A stretch of DNA of 64,000 bases from Rhodobacter capsulatus (GTDB taxonomy: Bacteria > Pseudomonadota > Alphaproteobacteria > Rhodobacterales > Rhodobacteraceae): positions 18,819 to 82,818 of the forward strand of contig NZ_QKZO01000006.1 in NCBI RefSeq assembly GCF_003254295.1, written 5' to 3'. The notes beneath the pieces are model-generated. The model was not told the DNA's origin, ran no database searches, and saw only the letters and a list, made by a program, of their open reading frames with translations. Each line of letters begins with the position of its first letter. The stretch's first letter is position 1. A program made the translations under genes and the position numbers. Of this stretch, positions 19,120-27,983 are shown piece by piece.

Positions 19120-20193
19120 ATGCAGACCGATTTCCTCATTCTTGGCGGCGGCATCGCGGGGCTTTCCGCGGCCGCCCATCTCGCGCCTCTCGGCAGCCTG
19201 ACCCTGCTCGAGGCCGAGGCCGATCTGGCCTATCACGCCTCGGGGCGCTCGGCCGCGCTTTATGAACCGCGCTATGGCAATCCGGTCGTGGTGGCGCTCT
19301 CGCTCGCCTCGCAGGGCTTTTACGAAGGCTCCGGGCTGCTGACCCCGCGCGGGCTGATGGTGGTGGATGATGCCGCGCATGAGGCCCGGTTTCGCGACCA
19401 TCTTCAGCATTTTCAACTGGATGCGCTGACAATCCCCGCGGCGCAGGCGCTCTGGCCGATCCTGAACCCCGCGACGGTGGCCTTTGCGGGCTATGCCGAC
19501 CGGGCGAAGGACATCGACACCGACGCGCTTTTGGCCCGCTACACCCGCGAGGCCAAGGCGGCCGGGGCGACGATCCGCACCCGGTCCCGCGCCACCCGGA
19601 TCACCCGCCTGCCCGCGGGCTGGGAGGTCGAGGCCGGGGGCGTCGTCTTCACCGCAAAGATCGTGATCAATGCCGCGGGCGCCTGGGCCGATCAGCTCGC
19701 CGCGCTGGCCGGGGTGAAGACCCTCGGCATCACGCCGCTGCGCCGCTCGATGGCGCGCATCCCCGCCCCCGAGGGACTGGATGTCCGCAGCTGGCCGATG
19801 GTGATCGGCGGGGGCGAGGACTGGTACATGAAGCCCGACGCCGGGGCACTGATCGTCTCGCCCGCCGACGAGGACCCGGTGGAGCCGCAGGACGCCTGGG
19901 CCGATGACATGGTTCTGGCCGAGGGGCTGGCGCGCTATGAGGAGGCGGTGACCGCCCCGGTGACCCGGCTTCTGGCGAATTGGGCCGGGCTGCGCAGCTT
20001 TGCGCCGGACCGTGCGCCGGTGATCGGCTTTGACACCGCCGCGCCCGGCTTTTTCTGGCTTGCCGGTCAGGGCGGCTACGGCTTCCAGCTGGCGCCTGCG
20101 GCGGCCGAGCTGGTCGCAGATCTGATCGCGGGCCGCCAACCCGCGCTTGACCGCGCGCTTCTGTCCGCGCTCGCCCCGTCGCGTTTCGATTGA
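19120..20193 (+). CDS. FAD-dependent amino-acid oxidoreductase, D-arginine dehydrogenase-like
   Basis: A 357-residue DAO-family flavoprotein. The N terminus FLILGGGIAGLSAAAHLAP is the FAD dinucleotide-binding motif. YHASGRSAALYEPRYGNP, DIDTDALLARYTREAKAAGA and the final WLAGQGGYGFQLAPAAAEL resemble D-arginine/D-amino-acid dehydrogenases of the DauA type. Such enzymes oxidise D-amino acids to the keto acid, passing electrons to a quinone or other acceptor. Substrate choice cannot be read from sequence alone; glycine oxidase-like activity is an alternative. The next gene's promoter overlaps its stop codon. Confidence 0.85.
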   Translation: MQTDFLILGGGIAGLSAAAHLAPLGSLTLLEAEADLAYHASGRSAALYEPRYGNPVVVALSLASQGFYEGSGLLTPRGLMVVDDAAHEARFRDHLQHFQLDALTIPAAQALWPILNPATVAFAGYADRAKDIDTDALLARYTREAKAAGATIRTRSRATRITRLPAGWEVEAGGVVFTAKIVINAAGAWADQLAALAGVKTLGITPLRRSMARIPAPEGLDVRSWPMVIGGGEDWYMKPDAGALIVSPADEDPVEPQDAWADDMVLAEGLARYEEAVTAPVTRLLANWAGLRSFAPDRAPVIGFDTAAPGFFWLAGQGGYGFQLAPAAAELVADLIAGRQPALDRALLSALAPSRFD

Positions 20194-20217
20194 CATTCCA
20201 AACTATGAATATATCTA
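20190..20217 (+). promoter_or_regulatory. Predicted sigma-70 promoter for the AhpD-like gene
   Basis: TTGACA (20190-20195) is a perfect -35 element overlapping the oxidoreductase stop codon. TATCTA (20212-20217) follows after 16 bases as the -10. GGAGG and the start codon at 20240 lie just downstream. Confidence 0.6.
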
Positions 20218-20239
20218 GGTCTCAAATAAGGAGGCCCAG

Positions 20240-20599
20240 ATGAGCTACAAGACGAAGATCGAAACGATGCGCGGCGAGCTGCGGGTGATGCGCAAAGTCA
20301 TCCCCGAGGCGATGCGCGGCTTTGGCGAGATGGAAAAGGCCATCACCGAGAACGGGGTGATGGACAAGCGGCAAAAGGAATGGATCGCGCTGGCCATGGG
20401 CATCGCGCAGCGCTGCGAACCCTGCATCGGCTTTCACATCGGCGCGATGATGCGCGCGGGCGGCACCCGCGAAGAGCTGGCCGACATCTGCGCGGTGGCG
20501 ATCCAGATGGGCGGCGGCCCGGCGATGATGTATGCGGCGCATGCCCTTGCCTGCTGGGACGAACTCGCCGCCGAGCAACCGGGCCCCACCACCGCCTGA
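20240..20599 (+). CDS. Carboxymuconolactone decarboxylase/AhpD-like protein
   Basis: A 119-residue all-helical AhpD-like protein. The signature is C59-E-P-C62-IGFH with His66, the CxxCxxxH motif used for thiol-based peroxide or disulfide chemistry. Before it is KEWIALAMGIAQR and after it MMRAGGTREELADI, both typical. It probably serves as a thiol-disulfide reductase component or alkylhydroperoxidase. It has its own promoter and a perfect GGAGG, so it may be expressed independently of the oxidoreductase upstream. A terminator follows. Confidence 0.9.
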   Translation: MSYKTKIETMRGELRVMRKVIPEAMRGFGEMEKAITENGVMDKRQKEWIALAMGIAQRCEPCIGFHIGAMMRAGGTREELADICAVAIQMGGGPAMMYAAHALACWDELAAEQPGPTTA

Positions 20600-20626
20600 G
20601 CGTCGCAAATTTCCGCCAGCCCGGCC

Positions 20627-20654
20627 ACGCCCCCGTGACAGCGGGGGCGTTTTG
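20627..20654 (+). terminator. Terminator after the AhpD-like gene
   Basis: ACGCCCCCG (20627-20635), loop TGACAG, CGGGGGCGT (20642-20650), then TTTT. Confidence 0.92.
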
Positions 20655-20698
20655 CGTCACCCTTGGGGCAAATCAGACCAGCACGGGCAGAGGCAGGC

Positions 20699-21532
20699 AT
20701 GCGGATTTCCACGATCCTTTTCACCACGGCGCTTTGCGCGCTGGTTCTTGGCTGTGGCGGCCGACCGGATTCCGGCCCGGTGAAGGGGCGGCTCGAGACC
20801 CCCGGCAGGCTTGATCCCGCCGATCACCGCGCCCCGGGCCTGCCTGCGGGCTTCGGCGACACCGATCCGCATGAATGGCAGGGCATCACGCCTGCGCATT
20901 ATGCGGTGCACGGGCTTGACGCCGCGCGCTATCAGGGCGCGATCGACTGGGCGGCGGCGCGGCGGGCGGGGGTGTCCTTTGCCTGGCTCAAGGCGACCGA
21001 GGGCGGCGACCGCGTCGATCCGGGCTTCGATCTGAACGCCAGCGCGGCGCGGGCGGCGGGGGTGCCGGTCGGCGGCTATCACTTCTTCTATTTCTGCCGC
21101 CCGGCCTCGGAACAGGCGGCCTGGTTCATCCGCAACATTCCGAAACGGCAGGGCGATCTGCCGCCGGTGCTCGACATCGAATGGAACCCCGATTCGCCCA
21201 GCTGCAAGGCCCGCCCCGATGCCGCCACGGTGCGATCGGAAATGCGGACCTTCCTGAGCCTGCTGGAACGCCATTACGGCACCCGGCCCGTCGTCTATAC
21301 CACACCGGATTTCTACAAGGACAACGATCTGGGCAGCTTGTCTGGGGTGGATTTCTGGCTGCGCGCGGTGACGGCGCATCCCTCCGAACGCTACCCGGGC
21401 GAGCGCTGGACCTTCTGGCAATATACCGGCACCGGCGTCGTGCCCGGCGTCGGCGGCATCGTCGACATCAACGCCTTTGCGGGCTCGCGCGGGGCCTGGG
21501 AAAGCTGGCTCGCCGCCCGCACCCAGCGCTGA
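20699..21532 (+). CDS. GH25 family lysozyme, lipoprotein
   Basis: A 277-residue glycoside hydrolase of family 25 (Chalaropsis-type muramidase). The N terminus RISTILFTTALCALVLGC is a lipoprotein signal ending in a lipobox Cys. The catalytic domain begins VHGLDAARYQGAIDW. SFAWLKATEG, GGYHFFYF and PPVLDIEW follow, with acidic residues D159 and E161 in the active-site strand. RWTFWQYTGTGVVPG and DINAF close the domain. It should cut peptidoglycan glycan strands from the envelope side. GAGG lies five bases before the ATG. Confidence 0.93.
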   Translation: MRISTILFTTALCALVLGCGGRPDSGPVKGRLETPGRLDPADHRAPGLPAGFGDTDPHEWQGITPAHYAVHGLDAARYQGAIDWAAARRAGVSFAWLKATEGGDRVDPGFDLNASAARAAGVPVGGYHFFYFCRPASEQAAWFIRNIPKRQGDLPPVLDIEWNPDSPSCKARPDAATVRSEMRTFLSLLERHYGTRPVVYTTPDFYKDNDLGSLSGVDFWLRAVTAHPSERYPGERWTFWQYTGTGVVPGVGGIVDINAFAGSRGAWESWLAARTQR

Positions 21533-21541
21533 AGCGAAAAA

Positions 21542-21633
21542 GGGGGCGCTGCCCCCCGTCCCTGCGGGACTCCCCCCGGGATATTTGGCCCAAGGTGAAA
21601 CGCACCGGGCTTTTTCTTGGCCCAAATACGCCC
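21542..21633. repeat. Dispersed palindromic repeat, mixed type 1/type 2 (copy 3)
   Basis: GGGGGCGCTGCCCCCC hairpin (21542-21557) is followed by GTCCCTGCGGGAC. The type 1 arm CCCGGGATATTTGGCCCAAG starts near 21576 and continues GTGAAA to 21600. The opposite arm is the type 2 form, TTTTTCTTGGCCCAAATACG (from 21611) ending GCCC. The two arms share the core ATTTGGnCCAAG, showing the two repeat types are related. It lies between convergent genes. Confidence 0.85.
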
Positions 21634-21658
21634 TTGCGACGGTAGCCCCGACGCGAAA

Positions 21659-21680
21659 GGGCCGGGGTTTCCCCCGGCCC
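21659..21680 (-). terminator. Terminator after the dimethylglycine dehydrogenase-like gene
   Basis: On the minus strand GGGCCGGGG, loop GAAA, CCCCGGCCC is followed by TTTCG. It is a perfect 9-bp stem just past the gene's stop at 21688. Confidence 0.92.
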
Positions 21681-21687
21681 GCCTGTT

Positions 21688-24186
21688 TCAGCCATCCTTG
21701 CGGATGCGGGCGTTCGTCGGATCATGCGGGCTGTCCTCGGTGACGACCGCATCCCATTCCTTCAACTGGATCTTCACCTTCAGCTTCGTGCCGACCTCGG
21801 CCAGATCGGGGCGGACATAGCCCATGCCGATCTGCTTGCCGAAGGCCACCGACCAGCCGCCCGAGGTCAGACGACCGACTTTTTCGCCGTTGTGGATCAG
21901 CGCTTCCTTGCCCCAAGGGTCGGAGTCCGACGGCCCGTCGATCAGCAGCGTCACGCATTTCGCGCGAATGCCGGTCGAAAGCATCGCCTGCTTGCCGCGG
22001 AACTCCTTGGACAGGTCGATGAAGCGATCCAGCCCGGCTTCCATCGGCGTCGCATCCCGGCCCAATTCGTTGCCGAAGGCGCGGTAGCTCTTCTCCTGCC
22101 GCAGCCAGTTCTGCGCCCGGGCGCCGACCGGTTTCAGCCCGTGTTTCGGCCCGACCGACCAGATCAGATCCCAGAGGTAGCGGCCGAATTCGATCGGGTA
22201 ATGCAGTTCCCAGCCAAGTTCGCCCGTATAGGCGACGCGGATCGCGCGGACCGGGCACATGCCCAGTTCGATGGTGCGACAGCTGAGCCAGGGGAAGCGC
22301 TTGTTGCCCAGAACGGTGTCCGGCGCCGCATCCTTGACGATCTCGGACAGGATCGCGCGGGCATTCGGACCCGCCAGCGCATAGACGCCCCATTGCGTGG
22401 TGACATCGTGGATGTCGATATGACCACCGCCCGAAGCCATGAAGTCATCGGCAGATTTCTGCAGGAAGTCATAATCATAGGCCGTCCAGGCCCCGGCCGA
22501 GATCAGGTAGTATTCATTCTCGGCCAGACGAACGATCGTATATTCCGTCCGCGTCGTGCCCGCATCGGTCAGCGCATAGGTCAGGTTGATGCGCCCCACC
22601 GCGGGCAGCTTGTTGCAGGTGAAATGGTCGAGGAAGGCCGTCGCGCCGGGGCCACGCAGCAGATGCTTGGTGAAGGCCGAGGCGTCGATGATCCCCGCGG
22701 TGTCGCGGATCGCTTGCGCTTCCGCGACCGCATGGGGCCACCAGGCGCCGCGGCGGAAGCTGCGGGAATTGTGATCGAAATCCGGGGCCGCATCGAGCGG
22801 GCCATAGTAGTTCGGCCGCTCCCAGCCGTTCACCTGCCCCATCTGCGCGCCAAGCGCGAGCTGCCGGTCATAGGCGGGCGCGGTGCGCAGCGGGCGGCAG
22901 GCTTCGCGTTCTTCATCCGGGTGATGCAGGATGAAGACGTGATCGTAGCATTCCTCGTTCTTGCGCGCGGCATATTCGGTGGTCATCCAGCTGCCGTAAC
23001 GCTTGGGATCAAGGCTGGCCATGTCGATCTCGGCCTCGCCCTCGACCATCATCTGCGCCAGATAATAGCCGGTGCCGCCCGCCGCCGTGATGCCGAAACT
23101 GAAGCCTTCCGCCAGCCACATGTTGCGCAGACCGGGCGCGGGGCCGACCAGCGGGTTGCCATCGGGCGTGTAGCAGATCGGGCCGTTGAAATCGTCTTTC
23201 AGACCCACGGTTTCCGAGGACGGCAGCCGGTGGATCATCGACATGTATTCCGCCTCGATCCGTTCCAGATCAAGCGGGAAAAGATCGGCGCGGAAGGTCT
23301 CCGGCACGTCATAGAGGAACCGGGCCGGGGCGCCCTTTTCATAGGGGCCCAAAATCCAGCCGCCGCGTTCCTCGCGCACATACCATTTCGCATCGGCATC
23401 GCGCAGCACCGGATGTTCCGGGTTCGACTTGCGCCATTCCTGCAGCATCGGATCGGGCTCGGTGACGATGAACTGGTGCTCGACCGGAATCGCCGGGATC
23501 TTGATGCCCAGAAGCCGGGCGGTGCGCTGCGCGTGGTTGCCCGTCGCGGTGACGACATGTTCGGCATGCACCTCGATCAGCTCGCCCGAGCCAACCAGGT
23601 TGCCGCCCTTTTCGACCATCTTTTCCAGCGTCACGATCCATTCGGAGCCGGTCCATTTGTAGCCGTTCACCTGCAGCTTGCGGACAATGTCCACGCCGCG
23701 CTGCCGGGCGCCCTTGGCCATCGCCTGGGTCACGTCGGCCGGGTTGATGTAGCCGTCCTGCGGGTGGAACAGCGCCCCCTTCAGGTCGTCGGTGCGCACC
23801 AGCGGCCAGCGTTCGGCAATCTGCGCGGGCGTCAGGAATTCGTGATAGACGCCCGCGGTCTCGGCCACGCTCGAATAGAGCATGTATTCGTCCATCCGCT
23901 CCTGCGTCTGCGCCATGCGCAGGTTGCCGCAGACCGAAAAGCCCGCGTTCAGGCCCGTCTCGGCCTCCAGCTGCTTGTAAAGATCAACCGAATATTTGTG
24001 GATATGCGTCGTCGCATAGCTCATGTTGAAAAGCGGCAGCAGACCGGCCGCATGCCAGGTCGAGCCCGAGGTCAGCTCGTCCCGCTCGACAAGCATCGTC
24101 TCCCAGCCCGCCTTGGCCAGGTGATAGGCAATCGAACAGCCAACGGCACCGCCGCCGACGACAAGGGCTTTGACATGGGTCTTCAT
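21688..24186 (-). CDS. Dimethylglycine/sarcosine dehydrogenase-like flavoprotein
   Basis: An 832-residue protein with an N-terminal DAO-type FAD domain (ALVVGGGAVGCSIAYHL) and a C-terminal GcvT-type folate-binding module. H45 in GSTWHAAGLL aligns with the His that carries covalent FAD in dimethylglycine dehydrogenase. The second half shows DASAFTKHLLRGPGA, VAYTGELGWELHYP and EKSYRAFGNELGRD. Such enzymes oxidise N-methylglycines and pass the one-carbon unit to tetrahydrofolate and electrons to ETF; ETF-ubiquinone oxidoreductase is encoded at 37.5 kb. AGGAGT precedes the ATG at 24186. The exact substrate is uncertain. Confidence 0.9.
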   Translation of the reverse strand: MKTHVKALVVGGGAVGCSIAYHLAKAGWETMLVERDELTSGSTWHAAGLLPLFNMSYATTHIHKYSVDLYKQLEAETGLNAGFSVCGNLRMAQTQERMDEYMLYSSVAETAGVYHEFLTPAQIAERWPLVRTDDLKGALFHPQDGYINPADVTQAMAKGARQRGVDIVRKLQVNGYKWTGSEWIVTLEKMVEKGGNLVGSGELIEVHAEHVVTATGNHAQRTARLLGIKIPAIPVEHQFIVTEPDPMLQEWRKSNPEHPVLRDADAKWYVREERGGWILGPYEKGAPARFLYDVPETFRADLFPLDLERIEAEYMSMIHRLPSSETVGLKDDFNGPICYTPDGNPLVGPAPGLRNMWLAEGFSFGITAAGGTGYYLAQMMVEGEAEIDMASLDPKRYGSWMTTEYAARKNEECYDHVFILHHPDEEREACRPLRTAPAYDRQLALGAQMGQVNGWERPNYYGPLDAAPDFDHNSRSFRRGAWWPHAVAEAQAIRDTAGIIDASAFTKHLLRGPGATAFLDHFTCNKLPAVGRINLTYALTDAGTTRTEYTIVRLAENEYYLISAGAWTAYDYDFLQKSADDFMASGGGHIDIHDVTTQWGVYALAGPNARAILSEIVKDAAPDTVLGNKRFPWLSCRTIELGMCPVRAIRVAYTGELGWELHYPIEFGRYLWDLIWSVGPKHGLKPVGARAQNWLRQEKSYRAFGNELGRDATPMEAGLDRFIDLSKEFRGKQAMLSTGIRAKCVTLLIDGPSDSDPWGKEALIHNGEKVGRLTSGGWSVAFGKQIGMGYVRPDLAEVGTKLKVKIQLKEWDAVVTEDSPHDPTNARIRKDG

Positions 24187-24376
24187 CGGACACTCCTGAA
24201 GCGTTTCCCCCGTTGTCGCAGGTTGGCGAAGCTTCGGGCAAGCGTCGCCGACATTTGATGGCAAAAAACGACATGCCCCCCTCGCGCTGCCGCAAGTTTA
24301 CCATTTGGTGAGCTTTTCCATGATCTGCGACGCCTTCGGGTGTAAGGTTGCACGGAATTTGTGGTCCGAGGCTGTC

Positions 24377-25126
24377 ATGTCGCTTGTTGCTTCCGTCTCT
24401 GCCGTCTCTCCTGTCACTGCCGTCTCGGGCGGGTCTTCCCGCGCGGCCGCGTCGCAACCCGCCGCCAGCAGCGGCGGCACCAGCGCGGTCCCCGCAGCCG
24501 CGGGCGGCAGCAGCGCCCCTTCCCGCAAGCTGATGGGCCAGGTCATCGAGGCCTCGCTGGCGGGCCCGGTGACACGAGCCAAAAGCCAGGACACGACCCC
24601 GCAAAGCGGGCTGCGCGACGTCTCGAAAGAGGCGCGGCAGATGCCTGAAAACCCCGCCTCCGACCGGATGAAGCGCGAAATCGCCAGCACCGAGACCCAG
24701 CCCGCGGGGGCCGTCTATTCCGTCAAGAAGATCGCGGCGGAAGCGGCCAGCGAAATGAAGGTCCGCGAGCCGACGCCGGTCGAGGTGCTCAAGGAGCAGC
24801 AGGCGGGCGGCAAGCCCGGCGGCAGCGTCGAAGAGATGAACGCGCTGATCGAACAGACCTCGCCGCTGGCGCAAAAGGTCGATCTGTCGCAGACCCGTGT
24901 CGACATCAGCAAGCAGGATGACGCCCTGCGGCAGATGAGCGAGCAGGCTCTGGCCGAGGGGCGCGCCCGCCGCGGCACCAGCCTGATCGACAAGCCCTCA
25001 GCGCAGGAACAGATGCAAAGCCAGCAGAAAGCCGCGCAGGCGCGCGAGGGCGCCTACTCGACGATGTCGCTGACCGCCGTCAGCCCCGACCGCCAGAATG
25101 GCCGCGCCGTCCGGCTGACGATGTGA
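24377..25126 (+). CDS. Hypothetical low-complexity protein
   Basis: A 249-residue protein. The first ~50 residues are Ser/Ala/Gly-rich (SLVASVSAVSPVTAVSGGSS), followed by a charged, Gln/Glu/Lys-rich region predicted to be helical or disordered. There is no signal peptide, membrane span or recognised domain. GAGG lies five bases before the ATG at 24377; an in-frame start at 24305 would add 24 residues without a good ribosome site. It is divergent from the dehydrogenase gene, with no functional clue from context. Confidence 0.6.
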   Translation: MSLVASVSAVSPVTAVSGGSSRAAASQPAASSGGTSAVPAAAGGSSAPSRKLMGQVIEASLAGPVTRAKSQDTTPQSGLRDVSKEARQMPENPASDRMKREIASTETQPAGAVYSVKKIAAEAASEMKVREPTPVEVLKEQQAGGKPGGSVEEMNALIEQTSPLAQKVDLSQTRVDISKQDDALRQMSEQALAEGRARRGTSLIDKPSAQEQMQSQQKAAQAREGAYSTMSLTAVSPDRQNGRAVRLTM

Positions 25127-25164
25127 CCGCGACCAGCCGCCCGCGATGCGACAGCAGCATGTGA

Positions 25165-25190
25165 AAAGGGCGGCCCCGCGGCCGCCCTTT
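25165..25190. terminator. Two-way hairpin between convergent genes
   Basis: AAAGGGCGGC (25165-25174), six bases, GCCGCCCTTT (25181-25190). A/T pairs at the base on both strands suit termination of both the hypothetical gene and the 2-hydroxyacid dehydrogenase gene. Confidence 0.85.
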
Positions 25191-25193
25191 CGC

Positions 25194-26180
25194 TTACAGC
25201 AAGCCGGGCACGACCAAATCCGGCGGCCGATGGCCATCGGCAAAGGTCTTGATGTTCAAGATCACCTTTTCGCCCATCTCGATCCGGCCCTCGCGCGTGG
25301 CCGAGCCCATATGCGGCAGCGCCACCACATTGGGCAGCTCGCGCAGCGCCGGGTTGATGTTGGCGCCGTGTTCATAGACATCAAGCCCCGCCCCGGCCAC
25401 CTCACCGGCCTTCAGCGCCCGCACCAGCGCGTTTTCGTCGATCACCTCCCCGCGTGAGGTGTTCACGATCACCACCGAAGGTTTCATCAGCTTCAGCCGC
25501 CGCGCGTTGAGCAGATGGAAGGTCGAGGGCGTGTGCGGGCAGTTCACCGAAATCACGTCCATCCGCGCCACCATCTGGTCAAGACTGTCCCAGAAAGTCG
25601 CCTTCAGATCGGCCTCGGTCTCGGGGCGCAGCTGGCGCCGGTTGTGGTAATGGATCTCCATCCCGAAGGCGGCGGCGCGGCGCGCGACCGCCTGACCGAT
25701 CCGGCCCATGCCGATGATGCCCAGCCGCCTGCCACCGATCCGCCCGCCCAGATTCGCCATCGGCGCGAAGCCCTGCCAGTCGCCGCGCGCCATCCCGGCC
25801 AGCCCCTCGGGGATGCGCCGGGTGACGGCCAGGATCAGCGACATCACCATGTCGGCGGTGTCCTCGGTCACCACGCCCGGAGTATTGGCCACCAGCACAT
25901 TGCGCGAGCGCGCCGAGGCGACATCGATGTGATCCACCCCGGCGCCGAAATTCGCGATCAGGCGCAAGCGGTTGCCTGCCCCGGCTAGCATGTTGGCATC
26001 GATGTGGTCGGTCAGCGTCGGCACCAGCACGTCGGCCCGCTGCATCGCCGCCACCAACTCCTCGCGGGTCATCTTGTCGTCGCTCTCCCGCAGGGTGACC
26101 TCGAAGAGTTCCTTCATCCGCGTCTCGACCACCTCGGGCAACCGTCGCGTCACGACAACACTCAGTCGCGGTGCGGGCAT
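25194..26180 (-). CDS. D-2-hydroxyacid dehydrogenase (glyoxylate/hydroxypyruvate reductase-like)
   Basis: A 328-residue NAD(P)-dependent dehydrogenase. LIANFGAGVDHIDV and NTPGVVTEDTADMVMSLIL mark the substrate domain. RRLGIIGMGRIGQAVARRA is the Rossmann loop. The catalytic Arg is in NTSRGEVIDE, the Glu lies in AGAGLDVYEHG, and the His is in ALPHMGSATREGR. This pattern fits glyoxylate reductases of the GyaR type. GGAG upstream supports ATG at 26180. It probably reduces glyoxylate or hydroxypyruvate; the exact substrate is inferred from the subgroup. Confidence 0.92.
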   Translation of the reverse strand: MPAPRLSVVVTRRLPEVVETRMKELFEVTLRESDDKMTREELVAAMQRADVLVPTLTDHIDANMLAGAGNRLRLIANFGAGVDHIDVASARSRNVLVANTPGVVTEDTADMVMSLILAVTRRIPEGLAGMARGDWQGFAPMANLGGRIGGRRLGIIGMGRIGQAVARRAAAFGMEIHYHNRRQLRPETEADLKATFWDSLDQMVARMDVISVNCPHTPSTFHLLNARRLKLMKPSVVIVNTSRGEVIDENALVRALKAGEVAGAGLDVYEHGANINPALRELPNVVALPHMGSATREGRIEMGEKVILNIKTFADGHRPPDLVVPGLL

Positions 26181-26267
26181 GGTTGTCTCTCCTCTCTTCC
26201 AAACTTGTCTGCTTGCGTGCAAATTGACCGTCAAAGGGGCAAGTTACAAGGCCCGGAGAGAGCAGAA

Positions 26268-26888
26268 ATGACGATTTTTGGCGTGTTAGCGCAATTTTGT
26301 TGCGCGCGCGATCGTGAACAACACCTGTCGCCCAGGCTGGCGGGGCTGATTCTGGCCGCGGTACTGGGGTTTGGCACGCTGCCTGCGCCCGCGCAGGAGG
26401 TGGATGACAGCCCGACCCCCACCGACGAGGCGGTGGCGCAGGCGCTGGCCGCGCAAAGCGGCCGCGGTCCGGTGACGAACCTGCCCTTGCCGCGCTATGT
26501 CTCGCTCAAGGGCTCCGAGGGCAATGCGCGGCGCGGCCCCTCGCTGTCGCACCGCATCGACTGGGTCTTCACCCATCCCGGCATGCCCCTGCGGGTCACC
26601 GCGGAATTCGGCCATTGGCGCCGGGTCGAAGACCGCGACGGCGCGGGCGGCTGGGTGCATTACGCGCTTTTGTCGGGCGTGCGCACGGTGATCGTCGAGG
26701 ATGACATGACCGAGCTGCATGCCCGCGCCGATGCGAAATCGGCGGTGGTGGCGCTGGCCGAGATGGGGGCGGTGGCCCAGCTGGAAAACTGCACCCCGGA
26801 CTGGTGCGAGATCAGCGCCGAGGAGGCCGACGGCTGGGTGCCGAAAACGGCGATCTGGGGTGTGGACGCGGATGAAATCCGTGACTGA
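26268..26888 (+). CDS. SH3-like domain exported protein
   Basis: A 206-residue protein with an N-terminal hydrophobic segment (LAGLILAAVLGFGTLPAPAQ) consistent with a signal peptide after a basic start. The mature part has two SH3-like (bacterial SH3_4) repeats. The first contains RYVSLKGSEGNARRGPSLSH and IDWVFTHPGMPLRVTAEFGHW; the second contains LHARADAKSAVVALAEMGAV with CTPDWCEISAEEADGWVP. It is probably periplasmic, perhaps binding peptidoglycan. The ATG at 26268 follows GGAGAG; the longer upstream frame is antisense to the dehydrogenase gene. Confidence 0.85.
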   Translation: MTIFGVLAQFCCARDREQHLSPRLAGLILAAVLGFGTLPAPAQEVDDSPTPTDEAVAQALAAQSGRGPVTNLPLPRYVSLKGSEGNARRGPSLSHRIDWVFTHPGMPLRVTAEFGHWRRVEDRDGAGGWVHYALLSGVRTVIVEDDMTELHARADAKSAVVALAEMGAVAQLENCTPDWCEISAEEADGWVPKTAIWGVDADEIRD

Positions 26889-26939
26889 GGCGGCCAGATC
26901 GGTTAGGGACAGGGCCCGCATCCCAGCCCCGAGTCGTTC

Positions 26940-27821
26940 ATGCCCTATGATGCCGCTTCGCAGAAACTGAATCTCTCGGCCGGGCTCGCCTCGGTCGGCG
27001 TTGCCGCGGTGCTGGTCGTGCTGAAGCTCTGGGCGCTTTGGGCGACCGGGGCGCTGTCGATCGCCGCCTCGCTGGCCGATTCGGCGATGGATCTTTTCGT
27101 CTCGGCGGCGGGTCTGGCGGCGATCATCTATGCGGCGCGGCCCGCCGATGACGATCACACCTTCGGGCACAGCGCGATCGAGGATCTGGTCTCGCTCGGT
27201 CAGGCGATCTTTGTCGCGGCCTCGGGCGGGCTGATCCTCTGGGTCTCGACCGAGCGGCTCATGTCGCCTTCGGTGCCGCTCGCCGCCGAGGGCGCGGGGA
27301 TCGCGGTGATGGCGGTTTCCGCCGGGCTGACGGCGGCGCTGGTGCTGTGGCAACGCCGCGTGGCGCGGATGACCGGCAACAAGGTCGTGGCGGCCGACAT
27401 GCTGCATTACGTCGGCGACCTGCTGCCAACGCTGGGCGCGATTCTGGCGCTGGGTCTTTCGGCCCGGTTCGGCTGGTCGCGCGCCGACAGCGTAATCGCG
27501 ATTTTCGCCGCCGCCCTGATGCTGCGCGGCGCGTTGCAGATCGGCCTTGCCAGCTGGCACGCGCTGATGGACCGCGCCGCCCCCGCCGATGTGGTGCAGG
27601 GCATCGCCGAGATCGCGGCGGTCTCGCCCGGCGTGCGCGGCTTTCACGACCTGCGCACCCGCACCGCGGGCGCGCGCATCTTCGTGCAGCTGCATATCGA
27701 ACTGGATGGCGCGCAGTCGCTCGAGGCCGCCCATGCGATCGCCCGCAACCTGAAACGCGCCATCCGCGAGGCCTATCCGCAGGCCGATGTGATCATCCAC
27801 ATGGATGTCTGGCAAGGCTAG
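26940..27821 (+). CDS. Cation diffusion facilitator (FieF-like metal exporter)
   Basis: A 293-residue CDF antiporter with six predicted membrane helices and a C-terminal cytoplasmic domain. The metal-binding transmembrane site is formed by D47 and D51 (SLADSAMDLF) and H156 and D160 (MLHYVGD), matching the DD-HD quartet of FieF/YiiP. The loop DDDHTFGHSAIED carries the secondary site, and the tail ends with the beta-rich domain (RIFVQLHIELDG). It probably exports Zn2+ or Fe2+ in exchange for protons. The ribosome site is weak (GAG). The gene runs into a repeat that separates it from the convergent peptidase gene. Confidence 0.93.
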   Translation: MPYDAASQKLNLSAGLASVGVAAVLVVLKLWALWATGALSIAASLADSAMDLFVSAAGLAAIIYAARPADDDHTFGHSAIEDLVSLGQAIFVAASGGLILWVSTERLMSPSVPLAAEGAGIAVMAVSAGLTAALVLWQRRVARMTGNKVVAADMLHYVGDLLPTLGAILALGLSARFGWSRADSVIAIFAAALMLRGALQIGLASWHALMDRAAPADVVQGIAEIAAVSPGVRGFHDLRTRTAGARIFVQLHIELDGAQSLEAAHAIARNLKRAIREAYPQADVIIHMDVWQG

Positions 27822-27828
27822 CCAAGGC

Positions 27829-27960
27829 GGGGGGCGCTGCCCCCCGGCCTCCTGCGGAGGCTCCCCCCGGGATATTTGTCCCAAGGTGAAAGCAAAGCCC
27901 GGGCTCCCTTTCACCTTGGCGAAAATATCCCACGGGGGTGCGGGGGTGTGAAACCCCCGC
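27829..27960. repeat. Dispersed palindromic repeat, type 1, long form (copy 4)
   Basis: The element begins GGGGGGCGCTGCCCCCC, then a CCTCCTGCGGAGG hairpin, then the arm GATATTTGTCCCAAGGTGAA (27871-27890). The matching arm has CTTTCACCTT (27908-27917) and AAAATATCCC (27922-27931). GCGGGGGTGTGAAACCCCCG follows as a third hairpin ending near 27959. It fills the spacer between the convergent metal transporter and peptidase genes. Confidence 0.88.
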
Positions 27961-27983
27961 CTCCGCCGGTCGGATCCGGTCCC

